DNA of 64,000 nucleotides from Strigamia acuminata (lineage: Eukaryota; Arthropoda; Chilopoda; Geophilomorpha; Linotaeniidae): contig OX442314.1 in the NCBI GenBank assembly GCA_949358305.1, forward strand, positions 57,235,369 to 57,299,368, read 5' to 3'. Positions 8,941-19,020 of the stretch are shown here, piece after piece. How positions within the stretch are numbered: position 1 is the stretch's first letter; each line of letters opens with the position of its first letter. The notes below the pieces were generated by a model. The model was not told where the DNA came from. It was given only the letters and a program-made list of their open reading frames with translations, and searched no databases. A program made the translations under genes and the position numbers.

Positions 8941-10169
8941 TCTACTCAGCTTTGTAACTCAGCTTAGTAACTTAAAACTATTGAGGCAATCAAGCTAATC
9001 CTCAATTAGAACACTTTATTGGGTCATACCTGTAAGTGGAAGAAAGAAAACACAAAAGAAAGGAAATAATTTATTTTGGAAATACATTCCAACATGCGTA
9101 AACTTTCGTCACAAACATTTCTCACTTTCTTTGTCAACCTGACCAAAGATGGCTGCCAATAAATGCTGTGTCTACAAGTTTATTATTTGGATACAATGAT
9201 AGAAAATTTAATATTTCAAAGATAAATACAACCAACAACGACATTTGTAATTGGAACTGTGCACGCGAATTGAATCAAAAGACATTTTCAATCTAAAAGC
9301 CATGAAATTTTAATCGTTAATTTGTTACAGCACCTGTAAATAAAGCTTATATTGTTAGGTCTAAATTTTGGACCCATTCTCAAGTGGCCCCAATTCTAAA
9401 GTACACTCGTCAAAGGATATCATTTTTTCCGCATAATTAAAACAAAATTCTTCGTGCAATTTTCTCTTTGGACCGGTTGTAAATCTAAAAAAAAAACAAA
9501 AATAAAAACTCATACAGCCAAAAAGATTATATAAATGAAAAATGAGATTATATTAATTTTATCTCTTTCCATAATCAGTGCATTGCCGAAAACAGAATTA
9601 TTGTTTTTTAATTCAAGTGTTGTGTAATTGTTTGTGTGATTGCCACTTCCCAACTTGGTCTCAAGTAATAAAGTTTTGTCCTGAAAAAATAATGATTGGC
9701 AAATTATTGGCACAAATATTTTTTAATATTAATATTTAATATTTATCCAAGGTTATACTTACCTGACTGAATTTAATGTGCAGCAAATTTTCTGAAATGT
9801 TGAAACGTTCCCACAAGTGCGAATAATTTCCAACTTCGAAGTGAATTACTTTCTGGTATTTTGTCCCAGTACTCCGACATCAATGGGTCTAACTTCAGAG
9901 AATAGACTTTCCTGTATTGGAACTTAATCAATTTCAACTTCAAATATTAATTTGTTTCCAACTGAATTTTTTTTTAAAAAATAAAAACCAAAATACAAAA
10001 ATCAAATTTTCCATAAAAATGTTTTTTTTGTTTATTTTTTTTCAATTAAAACATAAAGCATAAAACTGTAATAAAATATTGATATTTCAAAAGCATGATT
10101 CATCATGGTGGTTTTAGAGTGAAAGATCACATTAAACAATACAAAAATAAAAATTCACCAAGTGATGCA
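8941..10169. other. Unassigned AT-rich intergenic DNA
   Basis: No gene is recognised. From about 9950 onward it is the 3' flank of zinc-finger gene B and matches about 1575-1760 (3' flank of gene A), marking the start of the second duplication unit. Confidence 0.4.
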
Positions 10170-11183
10170 TTAACCACCTAACAAATCCAAAAATTCTCCA
10201 TCTGCACGTTCTTGCGCCTCGTCGCGTATCCACGGGGACGGAAACATCTCTTCACCCAAAGGCTCATCGACTCGACAACACCGAATATCTTCGGGCCGAT
10301 GCCCCCCTTTAAAGTACTCCAACTGGCGCCTCACTTTCACCACACTCGCCTTCCCAGGCCCGGCGATCGCTATCGCGTGCTTGATGCCATCCAAGTGCTG
10401 CTGGTAAGGAATCGGACCGCTCAACGTCACTTCGCATTCGGCGCACGAAAAAACCTCGTTTGGATCCAAATTTGCTTTCTTAACGTGCGCCGCGCTCTCC
10501 AAGTGCTCTTTGTACGGTATTTCACCGGTAAACTTCTTATCGCACACCAAACAGGAAAACGGAAACTGCAAATCCGCGTCGGTCGCTGAAATCGAACTCT
10601 CCGTCGCCTCGCCCAAAATTTCGCGTAGAATTTTGACAATGCCATCCAATTGCTGCTGGTAAGGAATCGGACCGCTCAACGTCACTTCGCATTCGGGGAG
10701 TTCGATTTCGATTAGAATTTCGGCAAACGCTTTTCGCAAATGCAGCTCGCTGGCCAAATGTTGGTAGTACGGCTTTATGCCGTTGAATTTCTTGTCGCAA
10801 GTGTCGCAAGCGAACGGGAAGGTGTCTTCGAGATAATTCCTCGCTTTTTTTAAGTGCAGCGCGCTGGCCAAATGCTGTTTGTAGGATTGGACGCCGTTGA
10901 ATTTCTTGTCGCACGTTTCGCAGGCGAATGGAAATGCCCCGTCGACGCGCTTTTCCGAGCAGTTTTTTTCGATTTTCGGTTGCTTTTGCAGTTTTTTCAG
11001 GTGTTCTGCGCTGTTTAGGTGTTGTTGGTGGGGTTTTTCGCCGGTAAATTTCTTGCTGCAAGTTGTATTGACGAAGGGAAACGTGTCGTTGTTTACATTA
11101 TTTGATTTCATTCTCTTACTCCGTCTTGTAGTGATACCAGCTCCGTCTTTAGCACTATCGTCGTCTAGTTTTCTTTTAGGCAT
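10170..11183 (-). CDS. U1/JAZ-type zinc-finger protein, copy B (intact)
   Basis: A single uninterrupted frame of 337 codons starting MPKRKLDDDSAKDG and ending DLLGG. The layout is a basic Lys/Arg stretch, then repeated fingers of the C-x2-C-x12-H-x5-H type (CETCDKKFNG...HLASALH; CDTCDKKFNG...HLASELH; CLVCDKKFTG...HLESAAH; CAECEVTLSG...HLDGIKH), then the same conserved tail as copy A. Two units have lost ligands: the first finger has Asn for its first Cys (VNTTC), and one unit near residue 180 (LPECEVTLSG...QQLDG) lacks a Cys and the His pair. The family (JAZ/ZNF346, zf-met) binds dsRNA or RNA-DNA hybrids; a role for this protein is inference. It is the tandem paralogue of copy A and the only whole copy here. 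Confidence 0.78.
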   Translation of the reverse strand: MPKRKLDDDSAKDGAGITTRRSKRMKSNNVNNDTFPFVNTTCSKKFTGEKPHQQHLNSAEHLKKLQKQPKIEKNCSEKRVDGAFPFACETCDKKFNGVQSYKQHLASALHLKKARNYLEDTFPFACDTCDKKFNGIKPYYQHLASELHLRKAFAEILIEIELPECEVTLSGPIPYQQQLDGIVKILREILGEATESSISATDADLQFPFSCLVCDKKFTGEIPYKEHLESAAHVKKANLDPNEVFSCAECEVTLSGPIPYQQHLDGIKHAIAIAGPGKASVVKVRRQLEYFKGGHRPEDIRCCRVDEPLGEEMFPSPWIRDEAQERADGEFLDLLGG

Positions 11184-12802
11184 CTTATTATCTATCTATA
11201 AATCGTGTAAAGCTATAAAATAGTATAAAATTGTATAGAGCTATAAAAATTATACCAAAATTCCGCCCGTTTGAATTTTTCTTCGGTACCACGGCGCTGG
11301 TTGGTTGAACCATCGACGGTTGACTCTAATAATTACGACTTCAAAGTGACGGTGTCTTATGTGTGCCTGCGAAGCAAAATGCGTCGAAAGTGTTGCATAG
11401 ATTTGTTCATGGATTTACTCTCCTAGAGAACACAATGTGTAGAAATAATGAAATCTTTAAAGGAAAACACAAACGAGGGAAAACACGGTATTTGATGCAA
11501 TTTGTTGCGCCGGGTGTGACGCTGATTGGTCGACGATGATCACGTTTCGGTGACGTGTTCAATGGCGTCGCAACGTGTTTGAATTGTCATTATTCATTAA
11601 TTTTGTTGATATACGAAACTTTAGTTGAAAAATAGAATAAAATGAGTTAAAAATTTATATACAATAGCCTATAAATATATTTTTTATTTTTTTATATTTT
11701 TATTTTCTCCAAACGCGAAATACAAATTTGTATAAAAATCGGATGCAAAAAAACGTCAGTAATGAACGAACAAAAACATAAATTGTGTTAAAACAAAGTT
11801 CACAATTGCCACCAAATTACGTTTCAATAACGTTATCACGACATCACATACGGTACATTGAACGTTCGTTTAACGTGAAAGTGCTCCAGACATTTAAGGT
11901 GCGTCCGAAAAGTCTGTGGAATGACGACAAATTTGAAAAAAAAAATTACTTCTAGTATTTTTATTTAATTTTCCTTTTAGGATTATTAAATATACCACTC
12001 AAGTAATATCTGATTAAATTTTCAGACTGATTTAATGAAATTTATTCAAAATATCAGCAATGAATGAAAAAACTGGTGTCCAAAAAGTCTGTAGCTTACT
12101 GTTCATGCTGCTTGAAATAGTTAATTTTTTAAATTCAATTTTCCATTCTATTCCTTTTCTTGAATGATTTAAAGTCAACTACAATTTTGCAATTTTGCAA
12201 TTCTTGTAGCAATAAAAATAAATGCCTTGATGAAAATTAATTGTTTTATAAATTGTAGTGATTTATTTTAATTTTAAATTATTATTTTAATTTTTATGAT
12301 AGATAATTTACCACCTAAGTTAAAAAATGTAATATTTCCACTCAGAAAATGCTGTTTTAGAAACAAAATTATTAAAATAAAATAAAAAGTAAACTGATTG
12401 TAAAATAAGAGATTTGTTTGAAAAAAAACCTAAATAAAATTATTTTCTGCTGAGAAATATAATGTTTGTAAAAGGAAAATAAATTTATTGACAATTTTCG
12501 CATTTATCAATATATTAATAAATAAAGAGTAAATGTGTATATATATTTGTTTTCTGGCCTATTTTCTGAATAATTTCAACGGTGCGGTTAAATTTGACAA
12601 TGCTTTATTGGATGACGGGTTACTTACAACTGGCGGGACAATATCTTGTCATATTTATTCACACATTATATTTATTCAAATGTCGGTTTCAAATCGTTTG
12701 ATCGGGGCTACCTCTTGACGTGATCATAACTGATGACGTTCCACAAATCTTTTATGCCAGCCGTGGTTATCTGCAACATGGCCAAGGATGCGAATAACAC
12801 GT
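11184..12802. other. Intergenic, with duplicated 5' flank and AT-rich repeats
   Basis: 11508-11885 repeats the 5' flank of copy A. At 11899 and 12071 two more short sequences of the CAAAAAGTCTG type appear (GGTGCGTCCGAAAAGTCTGTGG and GGTGTCCAAAAAGTCTGTAG), about 170 bp apart, so a small relic of that repeat class may lie here. 12100-12540 is very AT-rich with no gene seen. 12541-12802 shows nothing recognisable. Confidence 0.4.
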
Positions 12803-13306
12803 TTATTCCAAATTCGACTCGCTCACTATATCCATCGAGCTGTGCGGCGGACCGCACGAGCGCAGCCGCAGACGAAGCCCGCGCGCGTCAACGTTCTTCA
12901 ACTGCGCCAACAAATCCACGAACAGTTCAAACTGCGCGATGTTCACCGGTCGCTCGGCCGGCCCCGCACACACCGAATGCGGCAGCACGATTTGATTGAT
13001 GCAGCGTGCGCTGTCGACACAAAACCATTAGTGAAAATTAAAATTCTCATTCCATTTGATTTCTTACTTGGTGATTTGTATGAGTAGTTCCTTCAGATCA
13101 AACTCGTTGGAACACACGAGTTCCGGAATGCGAGCTGCTCGCAGCCATCGCAGCGCATTCGTCATGTTCATCACGCGTCCTCGGTTGCGGTGCTCGTCGC
13201 CGAACACGGCGTACGCGGCGAATGCTTCCGGAATGCCCCAGACGTCGTCTTCGGGTTCGGCGACGGACGAAAAGCGCGCGTGGCTGTCCCGGGGTTCGCA
13301 CCCCAT
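12803..13306 (-). CDS. TPPP/p25-alpha family protein, two exons
   Basis: Exon 13306-13068 (ATG at 13306) joins exon 13010-12803 across a 57-bp intron (minus-strand donor GTAAG at 13067, acceptor TCGACAG at 13011), giving 148 codons with stop at 12805-12803. The product matches the p25-alpha layout: EAFAAYAVFGDE, then NALRWLRAARIPE, then NEFDLKELLIQIT, then VNIAQFELFVDLLAQLKN. These correspond to the F-x-x-F-A-x-F-G-D, K-W-x-K-x-A, T-D-x-x-I-x-F and I-x-Y-x-x-F-x-x-x-L-x-x-L-A positions of TPPP (tubulin polymerization-promoting protein). An insert of about 15 residues (LPHSVCAGPAERP) sits before the last block. Family role: binds and bundles microtubules. The frame is also open upstream of the ATG with a possible acceptor (CTCAG) at 13332, so the true N-terminus may be longer. 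Confidence 0.6.
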
Positions 13307-13669
13307 TTTCGTCTCCGTCAAATTTGGGCGTCTGAGATCGAAGAGAAGAGGATTCTCGGATTTTGGTACCAATTTCGAATGAAACAGCCCCACGCCAGGA
13401 AGTAGAGCCCGAATGGAACAAATGAGTGGATGAAGTAGAACGAGAATGACAAAAACATTCTCAGCAGCCTGGGCATCCACGTCATTATTAACGTGCACGG
13501 TGCAGTGCCATCTGTTGTTATTGTTGCCACTTTTCGGTAATAATGACGCAAGGACAAGTGAAGGTGCAGTTTTGGCAGCAAAAGCGACCCCTTGATGCTT
13601 CACCGCACGTCCCAAAGCAAAAACAAAGAATAAATTTAATTATAGACGAAAAAATAACACTTTGTTTTT

Positions 13670-14247
13670 GATAAATAGCCAAAAAAATATTTTAGACTAA
13701 AATACGCACAAAAAAGTTTATTTTAGGCAAAAATAGACACAAAAAATTTTATTTTAAGCAAAAATAAGCACACAAAAAATTATTTTAGGTAAAAATAGGC
13801 ACAAAAAATTTATTTTAGGCAAAAATAGGCAAAAAAAAATTATTTTAGGCAAAAATAAACACACAAAAAATTATTTTAGGTAAAAATAGGCACAAAAAAA
13901 ATTTATTTTAGGCAAAAATAGGCAAAAAAAATTTATTTTAGGCAAAAATAAGCAGAAAAAAATTTATTTTAGGTAAAAATAGGCACAAAAAAATTTATTT
14001 TAGGTAAAAATAGACAAAAAAATATTTTTTAGGCATGAATAGTCAACATAATTAATTTCTAAGAACAAAACAAAACAATTCATTTTTAGTCCTAAAAGTT
14101 AAACAATATTTTCAATCTTGTCCTTACGCATTGTTTCACTCTCGTATTGTACAAAAAAACAAGGGGGGATTGTATTTACGTGTATATTTTTCCTTTAAAT
14201 TTAATTATCCAGTTGGAATATAACTCAATTTAATGTCGATCTCGCGT
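13670..14247. repeat. Minisatellite-bearing repeat, copy 1
   Basis: It starts GATAAATAGCCAAAAAAATATTTTA, then about a dozen units of roughly 29-31 bp built on TTTATTTTAGGCAAAAATAGGCAC, then a non-repeated tail (CTCGTATTGTACAAAAAAC, AATTATCCAGTTGGAATATA) ending GTTAAACG. The same body and tail recur at 15090-15677 in the same orientation. The two copies bracket the three exons of the exonuclease-like gene. Confidence 0.85.
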
Positions 14248-14295
14248 TAAACGAACATTCACAAACGTTGTATTTTTAACCCGAAAAATTAACGC

Positions 14296-15065
14296 ATGGA
14301 AGATAATGTCGACACAATGTCGATGCGCGACTGCAACACCGAATTGTGCAAATTCGCTCGCAGGACTATCATCTTCAGGAACCCCGGCAAAGCGAACCGA
14401 ACGATCCAGCGAATCGCCAAAAAATTCTCCGAAGTCAGTGTGAGCGGCGAGGGAGAAAACATCGGTAAAACTCGAAATTACGGACGGAAAAATCACATTT
14501 TCATCCCGCCTCTGATCTCGCACAGGCCCGTGCGGCGAAGTGAGTGTTTTGCAGATCGGCACCTGTGACGGAATGTGCTTCATGTTCGACCTGCAGACGT
14601 GTCCCGCGTTGGTGGACGACGGCGGGCTCAAGTTTCTGCTGGAGTCGCACGACGTGATCAAAGTCATCCACGACTGCCGGGCGCTCAGTGCCGCTTTGTA
14701 TTGCCGCTTCAAAATCGCGCTCTCAAACATATTCGATACTCACGCAAGTTGTGGATGGATTTTTGTTGTTGCATTTATCGATTTTGTTTATCGATTTATT
14801 TTTGTTTTTTCAGTGTGCGCACGCAGTGATTCAGAGCCAGTTTAACAGCACTTCGCCGTACGACATTCCGGTGGTTAATTTGCGGTACATTTGCGAGAAG
14901 TATTCGTGCGGAGAGAATTCGGCGGCGAATTTCATACGGAAGTATTCGCGGAGTGTGGCCGACATTGATTGGACGAGGAGACCGTTTTTCAACCACACGG
15001 TGTGCTACGCTGCAGCACGTGTGATGTGTCTGGTTCCGGAGATATACGAGAACATGAAATCGTAA
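14296..15065 (+). CDS. 3'-5' exonuclease-fold protein, Egalitarian/EXD1-like, likely inactive
   Basis: Three exons, 14296-14464, 14526-14743 and 14814-15065, give 212 codons. Intron 1 (61 bp) is GT-AG; intron 2 (70 bp) fits a GC-AG intron with donor GCAAGT. The joined product is a DEDD-type (RNase D/WRN) exonuclease domain: EVSVSGEGENIG, VLQIGTCDGMCFMFDL, VIKVIHDCRALSAAL and NIFDT are readily aligned with Egalitarian and EXD1. Three of the usual acidic residues need attention. The D-x-E of motif I reads S-x-E, the motif II Asp (IHDCR) is kept, and motif III Y-x3-D reads YAAAR with Arg for Asp. So catalysis is unlikely, as reported for mouse EXD1 in piRNA biogenesis. The start is the first ATG of the exon and could be wrong if an upstream exon exists. 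Confidence 0.68.
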
Positions 15066-15089
15066 ATTGCGTCTAATTAAACCGGGCTT

Positions 15090-15677
15090 GAGAATAAAAA
15101 TAGCCAAAAACATATTTTAGGCTAAAATAGGCACACAAAAATTTATTTTAGGCAAAAATAGGCACAAAAAAATTTATTTTAGGCAAAAATAGACACAAAA
15201 AAAATGATTTTAGGCAAAAATAGGCACAAAAAATTTATTTTAAGCAAAAATAAGCAAAAAAAAAATTATTTTATGTAAAAAGAGATAAATAAATTTATTT
15301 TAGGCAAAAATAAGCAAACAAAAAATTATTTTAGGCAAAAATAGGCACAAAAAAATTTATTTTAGGCAAAAATAGGCAAAAAAAAAATTTATTTTAGGCA
15401 AAAATAGGAAAAAAAAAATTTATTTTAGGTAAAAATAGACAAAAAAAATATATATATGGCACGAATAGTCAACATAATTAATTTCTAAAAACAAAACAAA
15501 ACAATTCATTTTTAGTCCTAAAAGTTAAACAATATTTTCAATCTTGTCCTCACGCATTGTTTCACTCTCGTATTGTACAAAAAACAAGGGAGGATTGTAT
15601 TTACGTGTATATTTTTCCTTTAAATTTAATTATCTAGTTGGAATATAACTCAATTTAATGTCCATCTCGCGTTAAAC
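15090..15677. repeat. Minisatellite-bearing repeat, copy 2
   Basis: Second copy of the repeat at 13670-14247, same order: AATAGCCAAAAACATATTTTAGG, about 12 units of the TTTATTTTAGGCAAAAATAGGCAC type, then the same tail to GTTAAACG. The copies differ by scattered substitutions and indels, so they are not newly duplicated. Confidence 0.85.
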
Positions 15678-16065
15678 GGTTTTTTCGAGTATTTTTATTC
15701 CTTTATTTGCGATTTTGGGGTCCCGCAAATTAAAAATAAAAACAATATTTTGTCGTTTTTATCCGTTGGTGTGGTTGTTTCAATTTCCGCCGACGCTAGC
15801 GCCGTCTGTCGGCGAATTAAACTAAAATGGCTTCCAAGTCACCCGCTTCAATTTAAACAACATTGCGTCCGACATGAAAAAGGCATTTGTAAACTTCCAA
15901 ACCAGTCCTATTTTGTTGAGAATTTAATGCTCTACAAAACTGTCTCATTTGTTTTTGAGTCTCCTCAAGAAAAAGTACTTATTTAGCAAATTTGAAACAC
16001 CGATGAAAAAGCCTCTACCCAAAAAACTTATTTTTTTTTTTAACATCTACTTATTCTTATTCTAG
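15678..16065. other. Intron or 5' flank of the RS-repeat gene
   Basis: No coding exon is recognised. A T-rich tract followed by TTATTCTAG at 16057-16065 is a good splice acceptor directly in front of the long open frame. At least one upstream exon is therefore expected; I could not find it. Confidence 0.4.
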
Positions 16066-17974
16066 ATTGATCTGTCCGAAAACGTGGGGCATTTACCAAA
16101 ATATGACGCACTTGCACATCATCTACCACGTCTTCCCCGACGAATACGAGGCCGAAACGAAACGTCTCATGCAGCGCCGCTACCAGGAAATGCTGGTCGT
16201 CAAACAGGTCGAGGAGTGTCTCAATTCCACCGACAAACCCCAAGTGACCAAAAACATCGAACGCTTACTGGGCAAGATGAAAAGCATCAAAAGCAATTCA
16301 ACCAAGAGCTCAACTAAGAGCTCAGCGTCCAAAGCCACTATCACCAAACGCTCGTTGAAACCCGGCTCGAAAGAGAAGGCGCAGTCGGAAAAGGCTTCGC
16401 TGATGGCGAAAAGGTACAGCAGATTGCCGAAAAGCTGCGGCAGCAGGTCGACGCGGACGGAAGTGAAACTGCGCCGGAATAACAAACAGAACGTCATCAC
16501 AACCAACTCTCGCGCGACGAAGTCATGCGGCGATGGCTGCCGCGACGCACCGAGCAAGAAGTTGTGCGGAACTTTCAAGGCAACCCGCGCGGAAAGTGCG
16601 AGGCGACTCGGCAGTTCGGAGGGAAAGAAGACGGCGAGATTCGGAAAGGGCTTCACGATTCCGCCGGACAAATGCCGGAGCAACCTCGACGGGAGTCCGA
16701 GAAAGATTCTGAAACGACGGAGCCACGACTGCAACGACGAGCCGGCCGATAAAAAGCGAAAGATGACAAGCCGCCATGTTTGCGACCACCGCCAGGAGTG
16801 CGCGGCCGACAAGGAGGCCAGGCATGTCGTAGCCATGACGAAGTGGATGGATTATCTGGATCTGTGCAGGAACAAACAGACAGCCATGACCGAAAAACCC
16901 AAACGTGAGAATTCGTCCGAGGGGACCACGACCACTGATCCGGGCAAAACGAGCGAGTACTTGAGCGCGGGAAGCGACAAATACAAAATGGAGTTTTGCT
17001 ACGACGATTCGGTGGCGCCCAACAACAACAACCAAGATGGCTGCCAAAAGGGGAGACCGCAGTCGGGCAGTTTTTGGGGGAGACTGTGGAAGGACGATTC
17101 CGGTTGCACGGAGCGTGACGTCATGATAGGGGATCAGAACGAGGAGCGCCATAGCAGACGCCGGAAGTGTCCGAACGCCGGAAGTCCGAAAAAAACCCGT
17201 TCACCACAGAGGCACAAAAAATTCAGTTCGCCCCGAAAGTATGGAAAATCCCGTTCGCCCCGGAGCTGCAGGAAACCCCATTCGCCCCGAAGGCATAAAA
17301 AATCCCGTTCGCCCCGAAGCTGCAGGAAACCCCATTCTCCCCGGAAGCACAGGAAATTGCGTTCGCCCCGGGGCTGCAGGAAATCCCGTTCTCCCCGGAA
17401 GCGCAGGAAAACCAGGAGTAAGTCACCCTGTTCGTCAAAATCGACGACTAAAACGGTGAGCTGGTTGGACGAGCTGACCGGCCCGAATTGCGACGGCGAG
17501 CCCGACCCGGAGGACAGCTGCGACTACGGCTACAATTTGTACGAACTCGGGTCGTCGGATACGAATCCGTTGCCGTGCGGCGTGTACAACTGCCAGGCGA
17601 CGAGCTGCTCGAAATTGCCGAAGAAGACGGTTTTGACGGATCGGGAGGCGAATAACACGAAGTGTTTTCGGGACGAAGGCAACAAGTGCACGTGCATCGA
17701 CTGCTGGTTGCTGGGCGCGGAGTCGGAGTCGGACTGCGAGGCTCCGCGGGACGGGAACGAACATAAGTGCGATTGCGGCTGCTCGTGTTTGTGTTACGAC
17801 GACGACGACGCGGAGGAGACTCGTGAGAGTACACAGGATACATCAGACAATAGAGATGGGGATCGAAGAAGGCGATTTCGGTCGGTGGATGAAGAAATGG
17901 CGTGGCGGAAGGCAAAGACGGCGGCGGTGGATCGGGAAAGGAAATTCCATAGAACTTGTTGGCGTCGGAGTTAG
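16066..17974 (+). CDS. Unknown RS-repeat, Cys/Asp-rich protein, last exon (partial)
   Basis: An open frame of 635 codons (from 16067) follows a splice acceptor, with the exon starting at 16066, and ends at TAG 17972-17974. I do not recognise the family. The first 60 residues look folded (ICPKTWGIYQNM, EAETKRLMQRRYQEML). Next come Ser/Lys/Arg-rich, probably disordered stretches. Residues about 370-465 are a repeat of the type SPRSCRKPHSPRRHKKSR, encoded by a DNA minisatellite at about 17180-17420 and reminiscent of RS domains. The C-terminal 170 residues are acidic and Cys-rich (KCTCIDCW, HKCDCGCSCLCYDDDDAEE) and end in a basic tail. Cys clusters suggest metal binding, by inference only. The gene is GC-rich relative to its flanks, with codon use like the other host genes nearby. 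Confidence 0.62.
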
Positions 17975-18022
17975 CAAACGTTGTTTGTGTGCGTGTGTGG
18001 GTCTAAATTGTATAGTTTGTGC

Positions 18023-18028
18023 AATAAA
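18023..18028 (+). terminator. Poly(A) signal of the RS-repeat gene
   Basis: AATAAA lies 49 bases after the stop codon on the same strand. Confidence 0.6.
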
Positions 18029-18720
18029 GTTTGATATTTGTCCAAAGGTTTATCTTTAATAGGCTTTTTAGGAGGCGTAGTCACAGAAACTGGTCCGTTC
18101 CTGTATTGCCATTTAGCACGACCGGATTTAGCACGGTAGGGCCATGCAACTGTTCACGTTGCTGTCTTATGAAGAACTGGTTATGTAATGTCTCTCTTGT
18201 GTGACCATGCTGGACAGTTCCATTGATCGAGACCACTTCTGGAACTAGCAGCACTACCTGACAGGAGGTAGCTTAACTTGGTGGAACCAGTTTCTTAAAT
18301 CTAGTGCGAACACGGCTAGCTTGTTAGTTTTCAAACTGCATATACTTTAGTAAGTTTTTAGAACTGCAAAATCAAATTACAAAGCTTAACTTGGGATGCT
18401 GGTTCGCTACCCCAAAAATTTTAAAATTTAAAAAAAAAAGTGATAAGATAAAATCTTTAATTTTTTTTAAATGAAAGGACAAATCCTGAAAAATGCTTTT
18501 TATTGTCCCAGCACATAATAAATCCATACAAGAAAAATTTTTTTGTACGGAAATCAAATTCAAAGGAGATGCTTTGCAGTGAAGGTAATCCAAAAAGCAA
18601 TAAATTGTGTTGTTTAATAGACAAACGTTTTCTACTTTCCAATAAATTAGGCAATTCAACATTCTCGATAGGTAACACTTAGTCGTCTATGCCTACTGGT
18701 TTCCACACCAAATCGACTCT
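18029..18720. other. Unassigned intergenic DNA
   Basis: 18070-18310 has balanced composition with no open frame of note. 18360-18700 is AT-rich. Its last six bases, GACTCT (18715-18720), are the left target-site copy of the BEL/Pao element. Confidence 0.4.
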
Positions 18721-19020
18721 TTGAAAGGTCGCAGGTCGAATTCGTACTTTGTATGTTTTGAAACTGGTTGTACTTGTATTTTTGCTGGTTTGACTGCTGC
18801 TCAAAAAAGGACATCTTTTAAGGTTGAAAACAAGTTTATTGTGTCTAAAATATTTGGGGTCTACAGAACTGAAATCAGGCTAAATGAGGTCAACACTACA
18901 CATCTGGACACACGTCACACTCTCATAAAAGTGTCACTCGCTCATAAACGTGCCCCCTCAATGTTGAAAACTCTCCTCTTGCAAACCCACCCTACTCTAA
19001 CTAAAACTCCAGTTTTTACA
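18721..19020 (-). repeat. 3' LTR of the BEL/Pao element
   Basis: 300 bp from TTGAAAGGTCGCAGG to CCAGTTTTTACA on the plus strand; the partner is 24312-24612. Confidence 0.88.

Noticed and set aside
10212-10645. Plus-strand and other-frame ORFs in both zinc-finger copies (1878-2255, 10212-10589)
   Set aside because: They recur only because the genes are paralogues; the minus frame has the zinc-finger ligands and the full-length reading.
12733-13087. Plus-strand ORFs opposite the TPPP-like gene
   Set aside because: Shadows of the minus-strand exons; the minus strand has matching splice sites and domain similarity.
17223-17915. Minus-strand ORFs under the RS-repeat gene
   Set aside because: Frames left open by the GC-rich repeat on the other strand; composition is low-complexity without motifs.
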